This document shows positions 1-8,896 of a stretch of DNA of 64,000 bases, in pieces. Location of the stretch: NCBI GenBank assembly GCA_937974175.1, contig CALJIG010000120.1, forward strand, positions 124,001 through 188,000, read 5' to 3'. The stretch comes from an uncultured Ignavibacteria bacterium (GTDB taxonomy: Bacteria > Bacteroidota > Ignavibacteria > Tepidaquicellales > Tepidaquicellaceae). Both the position numbers and the translations under genes were made by a program. Position 1 is the stretch's first letter, and each line of letters starts with the position of its first letter. Under the pieces are notes generated by a model. It searched no databases. It saw only the letters and a list, made by a program, of their open reading frames with translations, and was not told where the DNA came from.

Positions 1-134
1 TGAGTTATGCAAAGTTTAGTTATGCAAATTTGAGTTATGCAAATTTGAGTCAAGCAAATTTTTGCAAGGCTGTTAAAACAGGAATTATAAAAACCGGTAT
101 AACTATGACTTTGAATGTAGTATGCTGGCCGTAA
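1..134 (+). CDS. C-terminal end of a pentapeptide-repeat protein (truncated by window edge)
   Basis: The frame starting at base 3 is open from the left edge to a TAA at 132-134. It reads repeats of the type SYANL-SYANL-SQANF, encoded by four 15-bp tandem DNA units at about 4-60, followed by a short tail ending in NVVCWP. A 15-bp period equals five codons, and the A(N/D)LXX pattern is the signature of pentapeptide-repeat proteins, which fold as right-handed quadrilateral beta-helices. The start and most of the gene lie outside the window, so the function cannot be said. A chance tandem repeat is possible, but the frame fit and the motif argue for a real gene end. Confidence 0.7.
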   Translation, partial: SYAKFSYANLSYANLSQANFCKAVKTGIIKTGITMTLNVVCWP

Positions 135-880
135 TCAGTTAACAATTAGCAAATAACAATTAGCAATTAGCAGTTAGCAGTTAGAAGTTGACCAATAATT
201 TTCTGACGTTGATGGTTCCTGCTTGCCGCGTCCCCTCCAAGGCGGGGAACAATTGCAGCCACTTGAAGACAATTGTTAATTACTAATTGTTAATTGCTAA
301 TTGAGAGAACCTGTCAATACCTAAATAAAAAAATCTACCTATTAGTAGTAATAGGGTAAATCTGATTTTTTTATTTAAAGAGTATTAGTAAATTAGCTGT
401 GGGAGAAATCTTTTTAAATGTTTTAAACAGGCGAAAAGTTAATAAGGGAATGTAATGTAATTCAGAAATAAGTTGAAGTTTTGAGTTGTGAAGTGAAATT
501 CTTATTTTGCAGAAATCCATCAAAAACCCGTCAATCTATGTTGAATAAAATAATCGATATTGAAAAAACAATAACGCTCGAATAGAAATCCGACTATTTC
601 CCGACTTTTTAGATAAGTTTGACCTGACAGGTTTTCAATCCTGTCAGGTCTTTTCTAAGAATGTTACAATAATATTACTTTGTTGAAGCAGAGTTTTCAG
701 AAAAACAAAATCCGACTATTTCCCGACTTTTTTAGAAAAATAAAAATGAGAGTATTGTAAAAACAATACGAGAGAAAATAAAACCCGACTATTTCTCGAC
801 TTTTTTCAAAGTGCGAAATAGCTTCAAACTAAATAAGATTAATTCTGAATTCATAATTCTGCATTCTGAATTCAAAAAAC
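135..880. repeat. Gene-free repeat-rich interval
   Basis: No gene is visible here. The stretch holds: arms of an AT-rich inverted repeat (about 139-185 against 269-303, both built on CAATTAGCAATTAAC-like words); a near-palindrome at about 326-346 built on CTATTAGTAGTAATAG; a perfect GACCTGACAG/CTGTCAGGTC hairpin at 621-650; two copies of a modular repeat with the words CCGACTATTTCCCGACTTTT and GTATTGT-ACAATAC (about 511-612 and 705-808); and a GAATTC-rich stretch at about 836-876. Related words recur at 16.5-17.0 kb and 57.1-58.2 kb. Confidence 0.75.
621..650. repeat. CCTGACAGG hairpin repeat
   Basis: This is a perfect 10-bp inverted repeat GACCTGACAG ... CTGTCAGGTC around a 10-base centre. 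The same hairpin occurs at 57334-57363 and 57463-57492, with degraded copies at 57202-57235 and 57748-57775. It is a dispersed palindromic repeat of unknown role. Confidence 0.8.
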
Positions 881-2896
881 TCAATACTTGTATAAAGTCA
901 GCAGCTTTTCTTCAAAGGCATCTTTCTGGAAGAAGTTTTCTTCAAGCTCTCTTGCAAACGGAACCGGAGTATCGAGGCTTCCGCAGCGCATAACAGGTGC
1001 ATCTAAATATTGAAAAGCGTTCTCTGTAATATATGCAGCTATCTCAGCGCCAATGCCGCCTGTGATAGTATCTTCATGGAGGATGATGCATTTTCCGGTT
1101 TTCTTTACGGATTCAAGTACTGTTTCTTTATCCCATGGCAGAAGCGTTCTCAGGTCAATTACTTCAGCAGAGATTTTAGGATGCTTGCGAAGAACTGTAT
1201 CTGCCCAATGAACTCCCATTCCATAGGTGATGACTGTTAAGTCTTCGCCTTTTTGTACGAGTCTTGCTTTTGTAACATCAACGGTATAATAATCATCGGG
1301 CACTTCCATCTCAATGCTTCTGTATAGAGCTTTGTGTTCAAAGAACATTACAGGGTTCGGATCTTCAAGCGCAGCGAGTATCATTCCCTTTGCGTCATAG
1401 GGATTTGAAGGGTAAAATACCTTCAGCCCCGGAGTGTGGAAGAACCAAGCTTCATTCGATTGCGAGTGAAACGGTCCCGCACCTACACCTGCGCCGCAGG
1501 GCATACGTATAACAACGTCAGCGTTCTGTCCCCAGCGGTAATGAATTTTTGCAAGGTTGTTTATGATTTGATTAAATCCGCAGGTAACAAAATCTGCGAA
1601 CTGCATTTCAACAACTGCTTTGTATTTTTTTATTGAGAGGCCGAGACCTGCTCCGATAATTGCTGATTCACATAGGGGAGTGTTGCGGATTCTGTCGTGT
1701 CCAAACTGCTCGACGAAGCCTTGAGTAACTTTGAAAACGCCGCCGTACTCGGCAACATCCTGACCCATGATGATTAAATCTTTATGGACTTCCATTCCTT
1801 GTTTCAGTCCGTCTGAAAGCGCATCAACAAAACGTTTAGGTGATGTCTTTTCAGAGATAGGGAAGGTCTGCTTGAATACATAGGGAGCGTAGACGTCTCT
1901 AAGTTCGTTCTCTGTAACGGGTATTACACTTGGTGCAGCGAATGTTGTTTCAAGGGCAGCTTCAATTTTTTGTTTGAAGTCAGCTCTCATTTCTTCAATC
2001 ATTACATCTGAAAGGACACCGTCCTCTATCAGATAATTTTCATAATTTAAAACAGGGTCTTTCTTAGCCCATTCTTCAAATAATTGTTTGGGAACATATT
2101 TTACACCGGAAGCTTCTTCATGTCCTCGCATTCTGAATGTCATACATTCAAGAAGTATTGGCCGTGGATTTTCAGCTATGCTCTTTTTTAAGTTTACAAT
2201 TGTATCATATACTTCTAAAATATTATTGCCGTCTATTGTATGGCCTTCCATTCCGTAGCCGATTGCTTTATCTGCGATGAGCTTGCATTTATATTGTTCA
2301 TTGGTAGGGGTGGAAAGTCCGTAGCCGTTATTTTCCACTATGAAAATCACAGGGAGATTCCATACGGCAGCAACGTTGAGCGATTCGTGAAAATCACCTT
2401 CGCTTGTTCCGCCGTCCCCTGAAAACGCAACGGTGACTTTTTGTTCTTTATTAAGTTTGCAAGCAAGCGCGATTCCATCTGCAATGCCAAGCTGCGGACC
2501 GAGATGTGAAATCATACCGACGATATGATAGTCATTTGTCCCGAAGTGAAAGGAACGCTCGCGCGCATTAGAAAATCCGTCAGGCTTTCCCTGTAATTGC
2601 ATGAACAATTTATCGAGCGGCAATCCGCGGGACGTGAATACTCCGAGGTTTCTGTGCATAGGCAGAATGTATTCATCTTTATCGAGCGCTTCCGTTACTC
2701 CTACAGAAATTGCTTCCTGTCCGATGCCTGAAAACCATTTAGTTATTTTGCCAAGGCGTAGATTTATAAGCATCTTTTCTTCTATCAAACGCGGAAGTAA
2801 AATTGCTTTGTATAGATTTAAAAGTGTTTCGTTATCGTAATCTTTTCTATCGAATTTTATAACTGATGTTTTATAGTCTATAGTTGTTTGTTCCAA
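881..2896 (-). CDS. Fused 2-oxoacid dehydrogenase E1 (alpha-beta in one chain)
   Basis: This is a thiamine-diphosphate-dependent E1 component that decarboxylates a 2-oxoacid (branched-chain or pyruvate type) and passes the acyl group to a lipoyl E2. Residues about 20-330 are the alpha half with the ThDP/Mg motif GDGGTSEG (160-167) followed by NNGYG (189-193). Residues about 350-671 are the beta half (MGQDVAEYGG... and the transketolase C-terminal fold). Alpha and beta are separate proteins in many bacteria; the single 671-residue chain is a known fused form. No E2 or E3 gene is nearby, so the substrate cannot be fixed. The branched-chain type is favoured by the alpha half resembling 2-oxoisovalerate dehydrogenase. 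Confidence 0.9.
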   Translation of the reverse strand: MEQTTIDYKTSVIKFDRKDYDNETLLNLYKAILLPRLIEEKMLINLRLGKITKWFSGIGQEAISVGVTEALDKDEYILPMHRNLGVFTSRGLPLDKLFMQLQGKPDGFSNARERSFHFGTNDYHIVGMISHLGPQLGIADGIALACKLNKEQKVTVAFSGDGGTSEGDFHESLNVAAVWNLPVIFIVENNGYGLSTPTNEQYKCKLIADKAIGYGMEGHTIDGNNILEVYDTIVNLKKSIAENPRPILLECMTFRMRGHEEASGVKYVPKQLFEEWAKKDPVLNYENYLIEDGVLSDVMIEEMRADFKQKIEAALETTFAAPSVIPVTENELRDVYAPYVFKQTFPISEKTSPKRFVDALSDGLKQGMEVHKDLIIMGQDVAEYGGVFKVTQGFVEQFGHDRIRNTPLCESAIIGAGLGLSIKKYKAVVEMQFADFVTCGFNQIINNLAKIHYRWGQNADVVIRMPCGAGVGAGPFHSQSNEAWFFHTPGLKVFYPSNPYDAKGMILAALEDPNPVMFFEHKALYRSIEMEVPDDYYTVDVTKARLVQKGEDLTVITYGMGVHWADTVLRKHPKISAEVIDLRTLLPWDKETVLESVKKTGKCIILHEDTITGGIGAEIAAYITENAFQYLDAPVMRCGSLDTPVPFARELEENFFQKDAFEEKLLTLYKY

Positions 2897-3025
2897 GGTG
2901 AGTTTTGTTATTTTGATATTTAAAAATAATGATTTTGAAAAGCTTTTAATATGCTGAAATTTGGGAAGTAGTTAATTGTCTTAACTTATTTTACTTTTTT
3001 CTATAATTTGCTTTAAAATAGTATA

Positions 3026-3475
3026 ATGATAAAAATTGAAAGAACTAATAGCAGTAACCCCGGCTTTCATACTTTAATTAAAGAACTGGATAATGACTTA
3101 TGGAAGATGAATTACTCCAATCAGGGGCATTACGATAAACATAACGTTATAGAAAGTCTCCCTACAGTTGTAATTGCCTATGATAATGAAACAGCTATTG
3201 GCTGCGGATGCTTTAAAAAGTTTGATGATACTTCTGCTGAAGTAAAAAGAATGTACGTTGCGCCTTCACATCGGGGGAAGGGTATATCAAGAATGATTTT
3301 GACTGAGCTTGAAAAATGGGCTAAGGAAGAGAATTATTCAGAAACGATTTTAGAAACGGGAACAGCTCAAACCGAAGCAATCGGCTTATATGAAAACTCA
3401 GGTTATTCTGTGACAGACAACTATGGTCCTTATATAGGGCTCCCGGATAGTATTTGTTTCCGGAAAAGTTTGTAA
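3026..3475 (+). CDS. GNAT family N-acetyltransferase
   Basis: A 149-residue single-domain GNAT protein, expected to move an acetyl group from acetyl-CoA to an amine. The acetyl-CoA pyrophosphate loop is seen as HRGKGIS (82-88), preceded by the beta4 strand VKRMYVAP (73-80) and followed by the late ETGTAQTEAIGLYENSGY segment. The substrate is unknown. It stands alone, divergent from the E1 gene and 108 bp upstream of the AraC gene. Confidence 0.88.
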   Translation: MIKIERTNSSNPGFHTLIKELDNDLWKMNYSNQGHYDKHNVIESLPTVVIAYDNETAIGCGCFKKFDDTSAEVKRMYVAPSHRGKGISRMILTELEKWAKEENYSETILETGTAQTEAIGLYENSGYSVTDNYGPYIGLPDSICFRKSL

Positions 3476-3583
3476 AATTGTTAGACCCATTCCGCTTAAA
3501 GTTAAACAGCCTGAATAACAAAATCTTTTAAGTCTAAATGGGCCGGACGAAACTCCCTAAAAGTAAAAGCGTAAAATCTTTTA

Positions 3584-4390
3584 ATGCACGAACTGACTAA
3601 AGGAAAATATTATGGAAGTCACAATAGAATTTCAGAGGATAACGGGCTGATAATTTCAGATACAGTATATACTCATCCGAAAGTTGATTGGCATTACCAC
3701 GAAAACATTTATTTTACTTTTTTGATAAGCGGAAAACTTTTTGAAGGCAATAAAAAAGAATCTTATGAATGCACTCCCGGTACTCTGCTCTTTCACAACT
3801 GGCAGGATGCACATTATAATATCAAACCGCCCGGCTATGCAAGAGGATTTCATATAGAGGTTGAAAAAAAGTGGTTTCAGAATTTTCTTACAGATGAATC
3901 AGATATATCAGGCAGTTTTAAGATTGAAAACCCTTTAATAAAAACTAGTGTTAGAAAAATATTTGTTGAATTTATGCATGTTGAGATTGAAGCAAAAATA
4001 TCTATTGAGCAAAATCTGCTTAACATTTTTTCAGAGTTAAAAAATGATTCGCCTCTAAAATACAAAACTAAACCTTTATGGGTAAAGAAGATAAGAGAAA
4101 TGCTATCGGACGATTTACCGGAAAATATCTCTTTAAAATACCTGGCGCAAATGCTTGAACTTCATCCGGTATATTTGTCCAGGAGTTTTCCTGTGTATTT
4201 CAGGTGTAATATAGGAGAGTATATCAGGAATATCAAAATTGAAAAATCGTTAAATCTTTTGAATAAAAAAAATCTATCCCTTTCCGAGATAAGTTATTCG
4301 AGCGGATTTTCAGATCAGAGCCATTTTAACCGCTGCTTTAAAAAAGCTTATAACATCACTCCCAATCAATACAGAACTTTTATTATATAA
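3584..4390 (+). CDS. AraC family transcriptional regulator
   Basis: A 268-residue regulator. The N-terminal part (about 25-110) looks like an AraC cupin sensor, with HYHENIYFTFLISG and the LLFHNWQDAH strand. The C-terminal part (about 165-265) has the two helix-turn-helix units of AraC/XylS proteins, including the hallmark stretch SLSEISYSSGFSDQSHFNRC. The ligand and targets are unknown. The serine hydrolase 71 bp downstream on the same strand is a possible target. Confidence 0.92.
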   Translation: MHELTKGKYYGSHNRISEDNGLIISDTVYTHPKVDWHYHENIYFTFLISGKLFEGNKKESYECTPGTLLFHNWQDAHYNIKPPGYARGFHIEVEKKWFQNFLTDESDISGSFKIENPLIKTSVRKIFVEFMHVEIEAKISIEQNLLNIFSELKNDSPLKYKTKPLWVKKIREMLSDDLPENISLKYLAQMLELHPVYLSRSFPVYFRCNIGEYIRNIKIEKSLNLLNKKNLSLSEISYSSGFSDQSHFNRCFKKAYNITPNQYRTFII

Positions 4391-4461
4391 AGGATAAAAG
4401 TTAATTTCATTCTATACAAATAATTTCTTCCTTTGTATTTTTAGAAATAATAAAAAATATA

Positions 4462-6156
4462 ATGAAAATATTCTACTGTATTTTATTTTTGTTCAGTTCT
4501 GCATTTGTCCTGGGGCAGGATATGAAAACCTACGAAGGCGGATGGCTGGGAGAAATAGAAGAAGGGTCATTTACATTTACAATTACACTAAAACAGGTAA
4601 ATGGAGATAAGTATATCTTTGTAATAAAAAATAAAAATGCTTCTGCTGAAAAAGAATTTACTTTCAAAAACGGAATCGCAGATTTTAAATTTGATGATAA
4701 TGTTTCATTCACGGCGTATATGGACGTGAATAAAATCGAGGGTTTTATCACTTCAGGAATACTGAAGCATCATCTCTCTTTTTTAAAAAGGAATGATGAA
4801 TATATTGCCGAATGGAATCTGCTTGCTATAAAAGACCTGCAAAAGGAATATTTTCTGAATATAGAAAATGCTGCCGGAGATAAATTCGAAGCATACTCAG
4901 TGCCCGGTGATGAAAGAGTTCCTAACTTTATGAACTACGATTTTATAAAAAGTAATGATACGATTTTCTTTAAAGATTTCAGAACGGGATTAAAGTACTA
5001 TGCTAAACTCAATCAGGAAGGTTTTGTTTTAAACTTTGCTCTTTTTGGAAAAAACATAACTTCAATTAAGTTAAAAAGGATTGATAAAAAATGGATTCGC
5101 AGCAAGAACTATTTTAATTCAGATGAAGTATTAAACGACGATTGGATTTCCACTTTGCCGGAAGATGAAGAAATGAATGAAAATCTTTTGCAAATTTTGA
5201 CTGATAGCACATTAAACGGGAATCTGGTAAAGACACACAGCATACTTATTGCCAGGCACGGAAAACTTATATATGAAAAATATTTTAGCGGGTACAATGA
5301 ATTTACGATGCATGATATGCGCTCCGGTTCAAAAAGCATTTCTTCTTCTATCACGGGCATAGCAATAGATAAAGGTTATATAAAAAATGCAGAGGAATAT
5401 CTTTATGATTATCTTCCTTTGGAGCACAAAAAAATTATAGAGAGCGATTCATTAAAAAGTAAAATAAGACTTAAGGATTTACTTACGATGAGCTCAGGGC
5501 TGGATGCAATTGATTTCGGTATTGAGAGGGAGTCGAAGGCATCGGAAGATCTATATCAGGGGACGGAAGACTGGGCTAAAACAGTCCTTGAAGCGCCGAT
5601 GATAAATCCGCCGGGCACTCATTCATATTACGGCAGCGCAAACCCTTTTTTACTAGGGCTGGCAGTAAAAAATTCAGTTCAAAAATCAGTTAGTGAGCCG
5701 GTTGAATTATTTATGCACAGGAATTTGTTTGCTAAGCTTGGTTTAGAAAATTATTTAATTCAGGATGACATTTCAGGAAATGTTTATTTCGCCGGTGGAA
5801 TGTATATGAGACCGAGGGACATGCTGAAGTTCGGGCAGCTCTATCTTGATTCGGGTAAATGGAATGGTGAACAAATTGTATCAAAGGAATGGGTGAAGGA
5901 ATCTTTCGGAAAATATTTCAAGCTGGAGAATACAGACGATAAAAATGAATACGGATATTTATGGTGGCACAATAACTATAAAAAAGGTGATGAGGTTATT
6001 GAGGCAATAGAAGCGCGCGGCGCAGGAGGGCAGTATATTATTTTGATACCAAAGTATAATCTTGTCTGCGTGGTTACTTCAGGTAATTTCAGGAACGGCA
6101 AATACCGTCAGCCGGAAAAAATAATGCGGGATTATATTTTGCCTGCTGTAAGATGA
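4462..6156 (+). CDS. Secreted serine hydrolase, beta-lactamase (class C/PBP4*) family
   Basis: A 564-residue exported protein with a signal peptide (residues 1-18, ending VLG-QD). Residues about 20-215 form an N-terminal extension without a recognisable domain. Residues about 255-560 form the beta-lactamase-like serine hydrolase fold. The catalytic SxxK is S288-G-S-K291, the Y-x-S/N-like motif lies in YYGSANPFLLG, and GAGGQYI sits where class C enzymes have KTG/HAG. This family includes esterases, D-amino-acid peptidases and true beta-lactamases, and the sequence alone does not choose between them. It may be co-transcribed with the AraC gene upstream. Confidence 0.87.
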   Translation: MKIFYCILFLFSSAFVLGQDMKTYEGGWLGEIEEGSFTFTITLKQVNGDKYIFVIKNKNASAEKEFTFKNGIADFKFDDNVSFTAYMDVNKIEGFITSGILKHHLSFLKRNDEYIAEWNLLAIKDLQKEYFLNIENAAGDKFEAYSVPGDERVPNFMNYDFIKSNDTIFFKDFRTGLKYYAKLNQEGFVLNFALFGKNITSIKLKRIDKKWIRSKNYFNSDEVLNDDWISTLPEDEEMNENLLQILTDSTLNGNLVKTHSILIARHGKLIYEKYFSGYNEFTMHDMRSGSKSISSSITGIAIDKGYIKNAEEYLYDYLPLEHKKIIESDSLKSKIRLKDLLTMSSGLDAIDFGIERESKASEDLYQGTEDWAKTVLEAPMINPPGTHSYYGSANPFLLGLAVKNSVQKSVSEPVELFMHRNLFAKLGLENYLIQDDISGNVYFAGGMYMRPRDMLKFGQLYLDSGKWNGEQIVSKEWVKESFGKYFKLENTDDKNEYGYLWWHNNYKKGDEVIEAIEARGAGGQYIILIPKYNLVCVVTSGNFRNGKYRQPEKIMRDYILPAVR

Positions 6157-7239
6157 CTACTGCATAAACTCGCTTACTTTATCAGCGCCTGCTTCCTTCA
6201 TTAACTTTGTATTAGTTATTAAAAACTCTTTGGCAATTTTGTTTATTTTTTCGACGGGGATAGCCTTCCATTTTTCAATATCACTTTCTGTTTTACCGTC
6301 AAATAATTTACCGGATATATCTCTTATCACACAAAAATTTCCAAATGCATGCGGATTGTTCCTGTCTTTGTTTGAGTTGTGAATGAAAAAATTTATAAGG
6401 CTGTAAATTGATTCTTTAGCGTAGGTAAGTTCGACAAGTTTTGCGCGGTATTCCAGATCCGGTCCTGATAATTTAGGGAAAACTTTGTAATCTGAAAAAT
6501 GCTGTCCCTCATGCTGAAGGTAACTGACTTTAAAATTTTCACTTGTTGTATCGTAGGCAGTGCCTACACAAAATAATTCTTTATCTGTTGCCCAGCCGCC
6601 GGGATAGTATCTGCCAAGCGTTGCATAATCTTCCCAGCCCATTGTAACAACGTCGTTCATGAAGACGACTTTAACGGTAACTTCAGTTTCAGGCAATGTA
6701 ACATTGTAATCTGTATGGTCTTCTCTTGCCCAGAGAAGTAGGTCGTATATGCCTGCCGTTTTGCCGGTGGCAGATTTTATTCCGTGGTCAATAAGAAATT
6801 TTTGCAGGTAATCTGTGAAGTCGTCATGGACTTTCTGCTTATCTTCATTAAGATTAGCAAAATAATTTTTATAAAGATAATCGGAAACATTTTGCTGCAA
6901 TTTTTTTTCAGCAGTGTCGGGTTCGGATTGTTTCAGCAAAACTTCATTCCAGTAACCTCTATAGATTTCTATTATGTCCAGAACAGATTGTTCTTTTGTA
7001 TTGTATGTAAACTCGTCTGAAAAATTCTTGAAGCGGTTTATAAATTTCTGCTTTGTCTTAACCTGCTCATCGGATAGAGTTGTATCGTCAAACTCTTCAG
7101 CCATAGTTAGCGCTTTCGGCACATCTCCCTGAAGAGCAAAGTTATAGAACTGAAAGAATGCAGGATTGTTTTTCTTTGATTCCTGAGAGTAGGTGTTCAT
7201 GCAAAGAGAAATTATAATTATAGTAAAAACTAATTTCAT
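6157..7239 (-). CDS. Putative secreted zinc metallopeptidase-like protein (HEGQH)
   Basis: A 360-residue protein with a signal peptide (MKLVFTIIIISLCMNTYSQ). I do not recognise the family. A helix-rich N-terminal half (about 25-150) leads into a second half with the sequence YLQHEGQHFSDY. Its H243-E244-G-Q-H247 fits the HEXXH zinc motif, and glutamates at 263 (LEYRAK) and 270 could be the third ligand of a gluzincin-type site. A conserved-looking MNDVVTMGWEDY precedes it. The gene is convergent with the serine hydrolase and its stop abuts that gene's stop. Peptidase activity is inference from the motif only. Confidence 0.72.
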   Translation of the reverse strand: MKLVFTIIIISLCMNTYSQESKKNNPAFFQFYNFALQGDVPKALTMAEEFDDTTLSDEQVKTKQKFINRFKNFSDEFTYNTKEQSVLDIIEIYRGYWNEVLLKQSEPDTAEKKLQQNVSDYLYKNYFANLNEDKQKVHDDFTDYLQKFLIDHGIKSATGKTAGIYDLLLWAREDHTDYNVTLPETEVTVKVVFMNDVVTMGWEDYATLGRYYPGGWATDKELFCVGTAYDTTSENFKVSYLQHEGQHFSDYKVFPKLSGPDLEYRAKLVELTYAKESIYSLINFFIHNSNKDRNNPHAFGNFCVIRDISGKLFDGKTESDIEKWKAIPVEKINKIAKEFLITNTKLMKEAGADKVSEFMQ

Positions 7240-7585
7240 GATGTGAGAATTGTAAGTTAATTTTTCTGTTTGAAATTAAATACGAAAGAAGAGGGGATTT
7301 GTTTTTACAAAAATAAGATTGCTCGACATTCGATTATTGTGCTTAAAATATTCAAAATTTTTCTTTATCAAATGCCCTCAAACACTTAATTAATTGAAAA
7401 TACTTTCACTTCCTGGAAAGTGCACAACTCGATAAACTGTAAATAAATCAATTACTTAAACCCGATGCCTTGACAATATCAAATACTTTTACAATATTTG
7501 TATACAAATTAAATGTATCTACATTAAATGTTGGTGCAACTTTATTGAAAGCTACACAGTTTAAACATTCAAAGGAAACAATAGA
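7240..7585. promoter_or_regulatory. Divergent control region with candidate MarR operator
   Basis: This 346-bp gap separates the divergent HEGQH gene and marR. On the + strand it has a TTGACA box at 7470-7475, and 17 bases further an AATATTTG box that overlaps the perfect 14-bp palindrome ATTTGTATACAAAT at 7496-7509. A palindrome over the promoter of a marR gene is the usual place for autorepression. No gene is seen in the gap. Confidence 0.6.
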
Positions 7586-8104
7586 ATGAAAATAGAAGAT
7601 GAAATACAACAAAAGGAGTTCAGTTCACCAATGCAAAAGACAGTCATTAATATAATATTCACTGCAAATTGGTTAAACCTGAAATTTTCTCAGGCATTGA
7701 AGCATTATGATTTATCACTTCCTCAATATAATGTTCTTAGAATATTGAGAGGGCAGAAAGGATGTCCTGCAACAGTAAACAGTATAACGGAAAGAATGCT
7801 GGATAAAAGCTCTAACGCTTCAAGACTTGTGGATAAACTAAAAGCCAAAGGATTAGTGGACAGGCGTGAATGCCCGAACGACAGGCGCGCAGTTGATATA
7901 TTAATTACCGATAAAGGGCTAATACTTCTTAAAGAACTTGATAAAGAAATTTTACACTTTGATGAGAAGCTGCAAAAACTTGAACCGGATGAAATGAGAG
8001 CAGTGAATGAAATACTGGATAAGCTAAGACAAAATGATACTGATATAGAGAAATCAGAAGATGTTATTAAAGTAAGCAATAAAGAAGTAACGGGAGTGGT
8101 TTGA
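7586..8104 (+). CDS. MarR family transcriptional regulator
   Basis: A 172-residue winged-helix regulator with the MarR core at about residues 35-150. The recognition helix region reads SNASRLVDKLKAKGLVDR and the wing DRRAVDILITDKG. MarR proteins are dimers that release DNA on binding a phenolic, quinone or oxidant ligand. It is the first gene of a one-direction set (YceI, thioredoxin-like, pirin, VOC, flavin reductase, NmrA-like, MFS). That content resembles MhqR/OhrR-type electrophile-stress regulons, so it is probably their local repressor. No conserved OhrR-type N-terminal cysteine is seen; one cysteine lies in QKGCPATV and another in RRECPNDR. Confidence 0.92.
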   Translation: MKIEDEIQQKEFSSPMQKTVINIIFTANWLNLKFSQALKHYDLSLPQYNVLRILRGQKGCPATVNSITERMLDKSSNASRLVDKLKAKGLVDRRECPNDRRAVDILITDKGLILLKELDKEILHFDEKLQKLEPDEMRAVNEILDKLRQNDTDIEKSEDVIKVSNKEVTGVV

Positions 8105-8187
8105 TTCACCATTAAACATCCGAAAATTTTACCTTAAATTTTTTAAATACTATTAATTATAAATTTTAAAAACTAAACATAAACAAA

Positions 8188-8865
8188 ATGAAAAATCTCG
8201 CACTTTCAATCTTAGTACTACCATTAATTGCATTCATTATCGCAGGATGCGGAAAAACTGAAACAAATACAAAGACAGGTGAAAAAAATACAACAACAGA
8301 AACATCTAAACAAAATGCAGCAGGCTCTAAAGAACTAAAAGTTGATGCTGCAACAAGTGAAGTATTATGGCACGCTGAAAAAGTTGTCGGCAAACACGAT
8401 GGAACTGTAAAAATAAAACAAGGTGTCATCAATGTAAAAGACGGAAAGATAGTCGGCGGAACAGTTGATATAGACTTAGCAACAATTGCAAATACTGACC
8501 TTACAGATGCAGAATCAAACGGAAAATTAGTTAATCACTTAAAATCAGAAGATTTTTTTGATGTAGCAAAATTCCCGACATCAAAATTAGAAATCACAGA
8601 AGTTACACCAGTACAAAACTCAGCTGCCGGTCAGCCGAACTATACGGTAAAAGGTAACTTAACTATAAGAGGTGTTACTAAAGGAATCACTTTCCCTGCA
8701 ACACTTAACGTTTCAGACAATAAAGTAACAGGTACTGCAACATTTGATATAGACAGAACAGAGTTCGGTTTAAAATACGGTTCAGGAAAATTCTTTGAAG
8801 GCTTAGGCGATAAAATGATCAAGGATAACTTCACAATGAAATTTAATGTAAACGCAGGTATCTAA
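8188..8865 (+). CDS. YceI family lipoprotein
   Basis: A 225-residue lipoprotein. The signal peptide ends in a lipobox with Cys21 (IIAGC), followed by a Thr/Lys-rich linker and the YceI beta-barrel (about 50-225; SEVLWHAEKVVGKHDGTVK, LTIRGVTKGITFPATL, FDIDRTEFGLKYGSGKFF). YceI barrels bind polyisoprenoids such as isoprenoid quinones. Placement in the periplasm behind a MarR gene and next to redox genes suits a role in quinone handling under stress. It starts 83 bp after marR and 31 bp before the next gene. Confidence 0.93.
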   Translation: MKNLALSILVLPLIAFIIAGCGKTETNTKTGEKNTTTETSKQNAAGSKELKVDAATSEVLWHAEKVVGKHDGTVKIKQGVINVKDGKIVGGTVDIDLATIANTDLTDAESNGKLVNHLKSEDFFDVAKFPTSKLEITEVTPVQNSAAGQPNYTVKGNLTIRGVTKGITFPATLNVSDNKVTGTATFDIDRTEFGLKYGSGKFFEGLGDKMIKDNFTMKFNVNAGI

Positions 8866-8896
8866 ATTATAAAAAATAAAGAAAGCAAAAGATAAA

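Noticed and set aside
811..993. A 60-residue + strand frame at the end of the first repeat region
   Set aside because: It begins in repeat DNA and runs antisense into the E1 gene.
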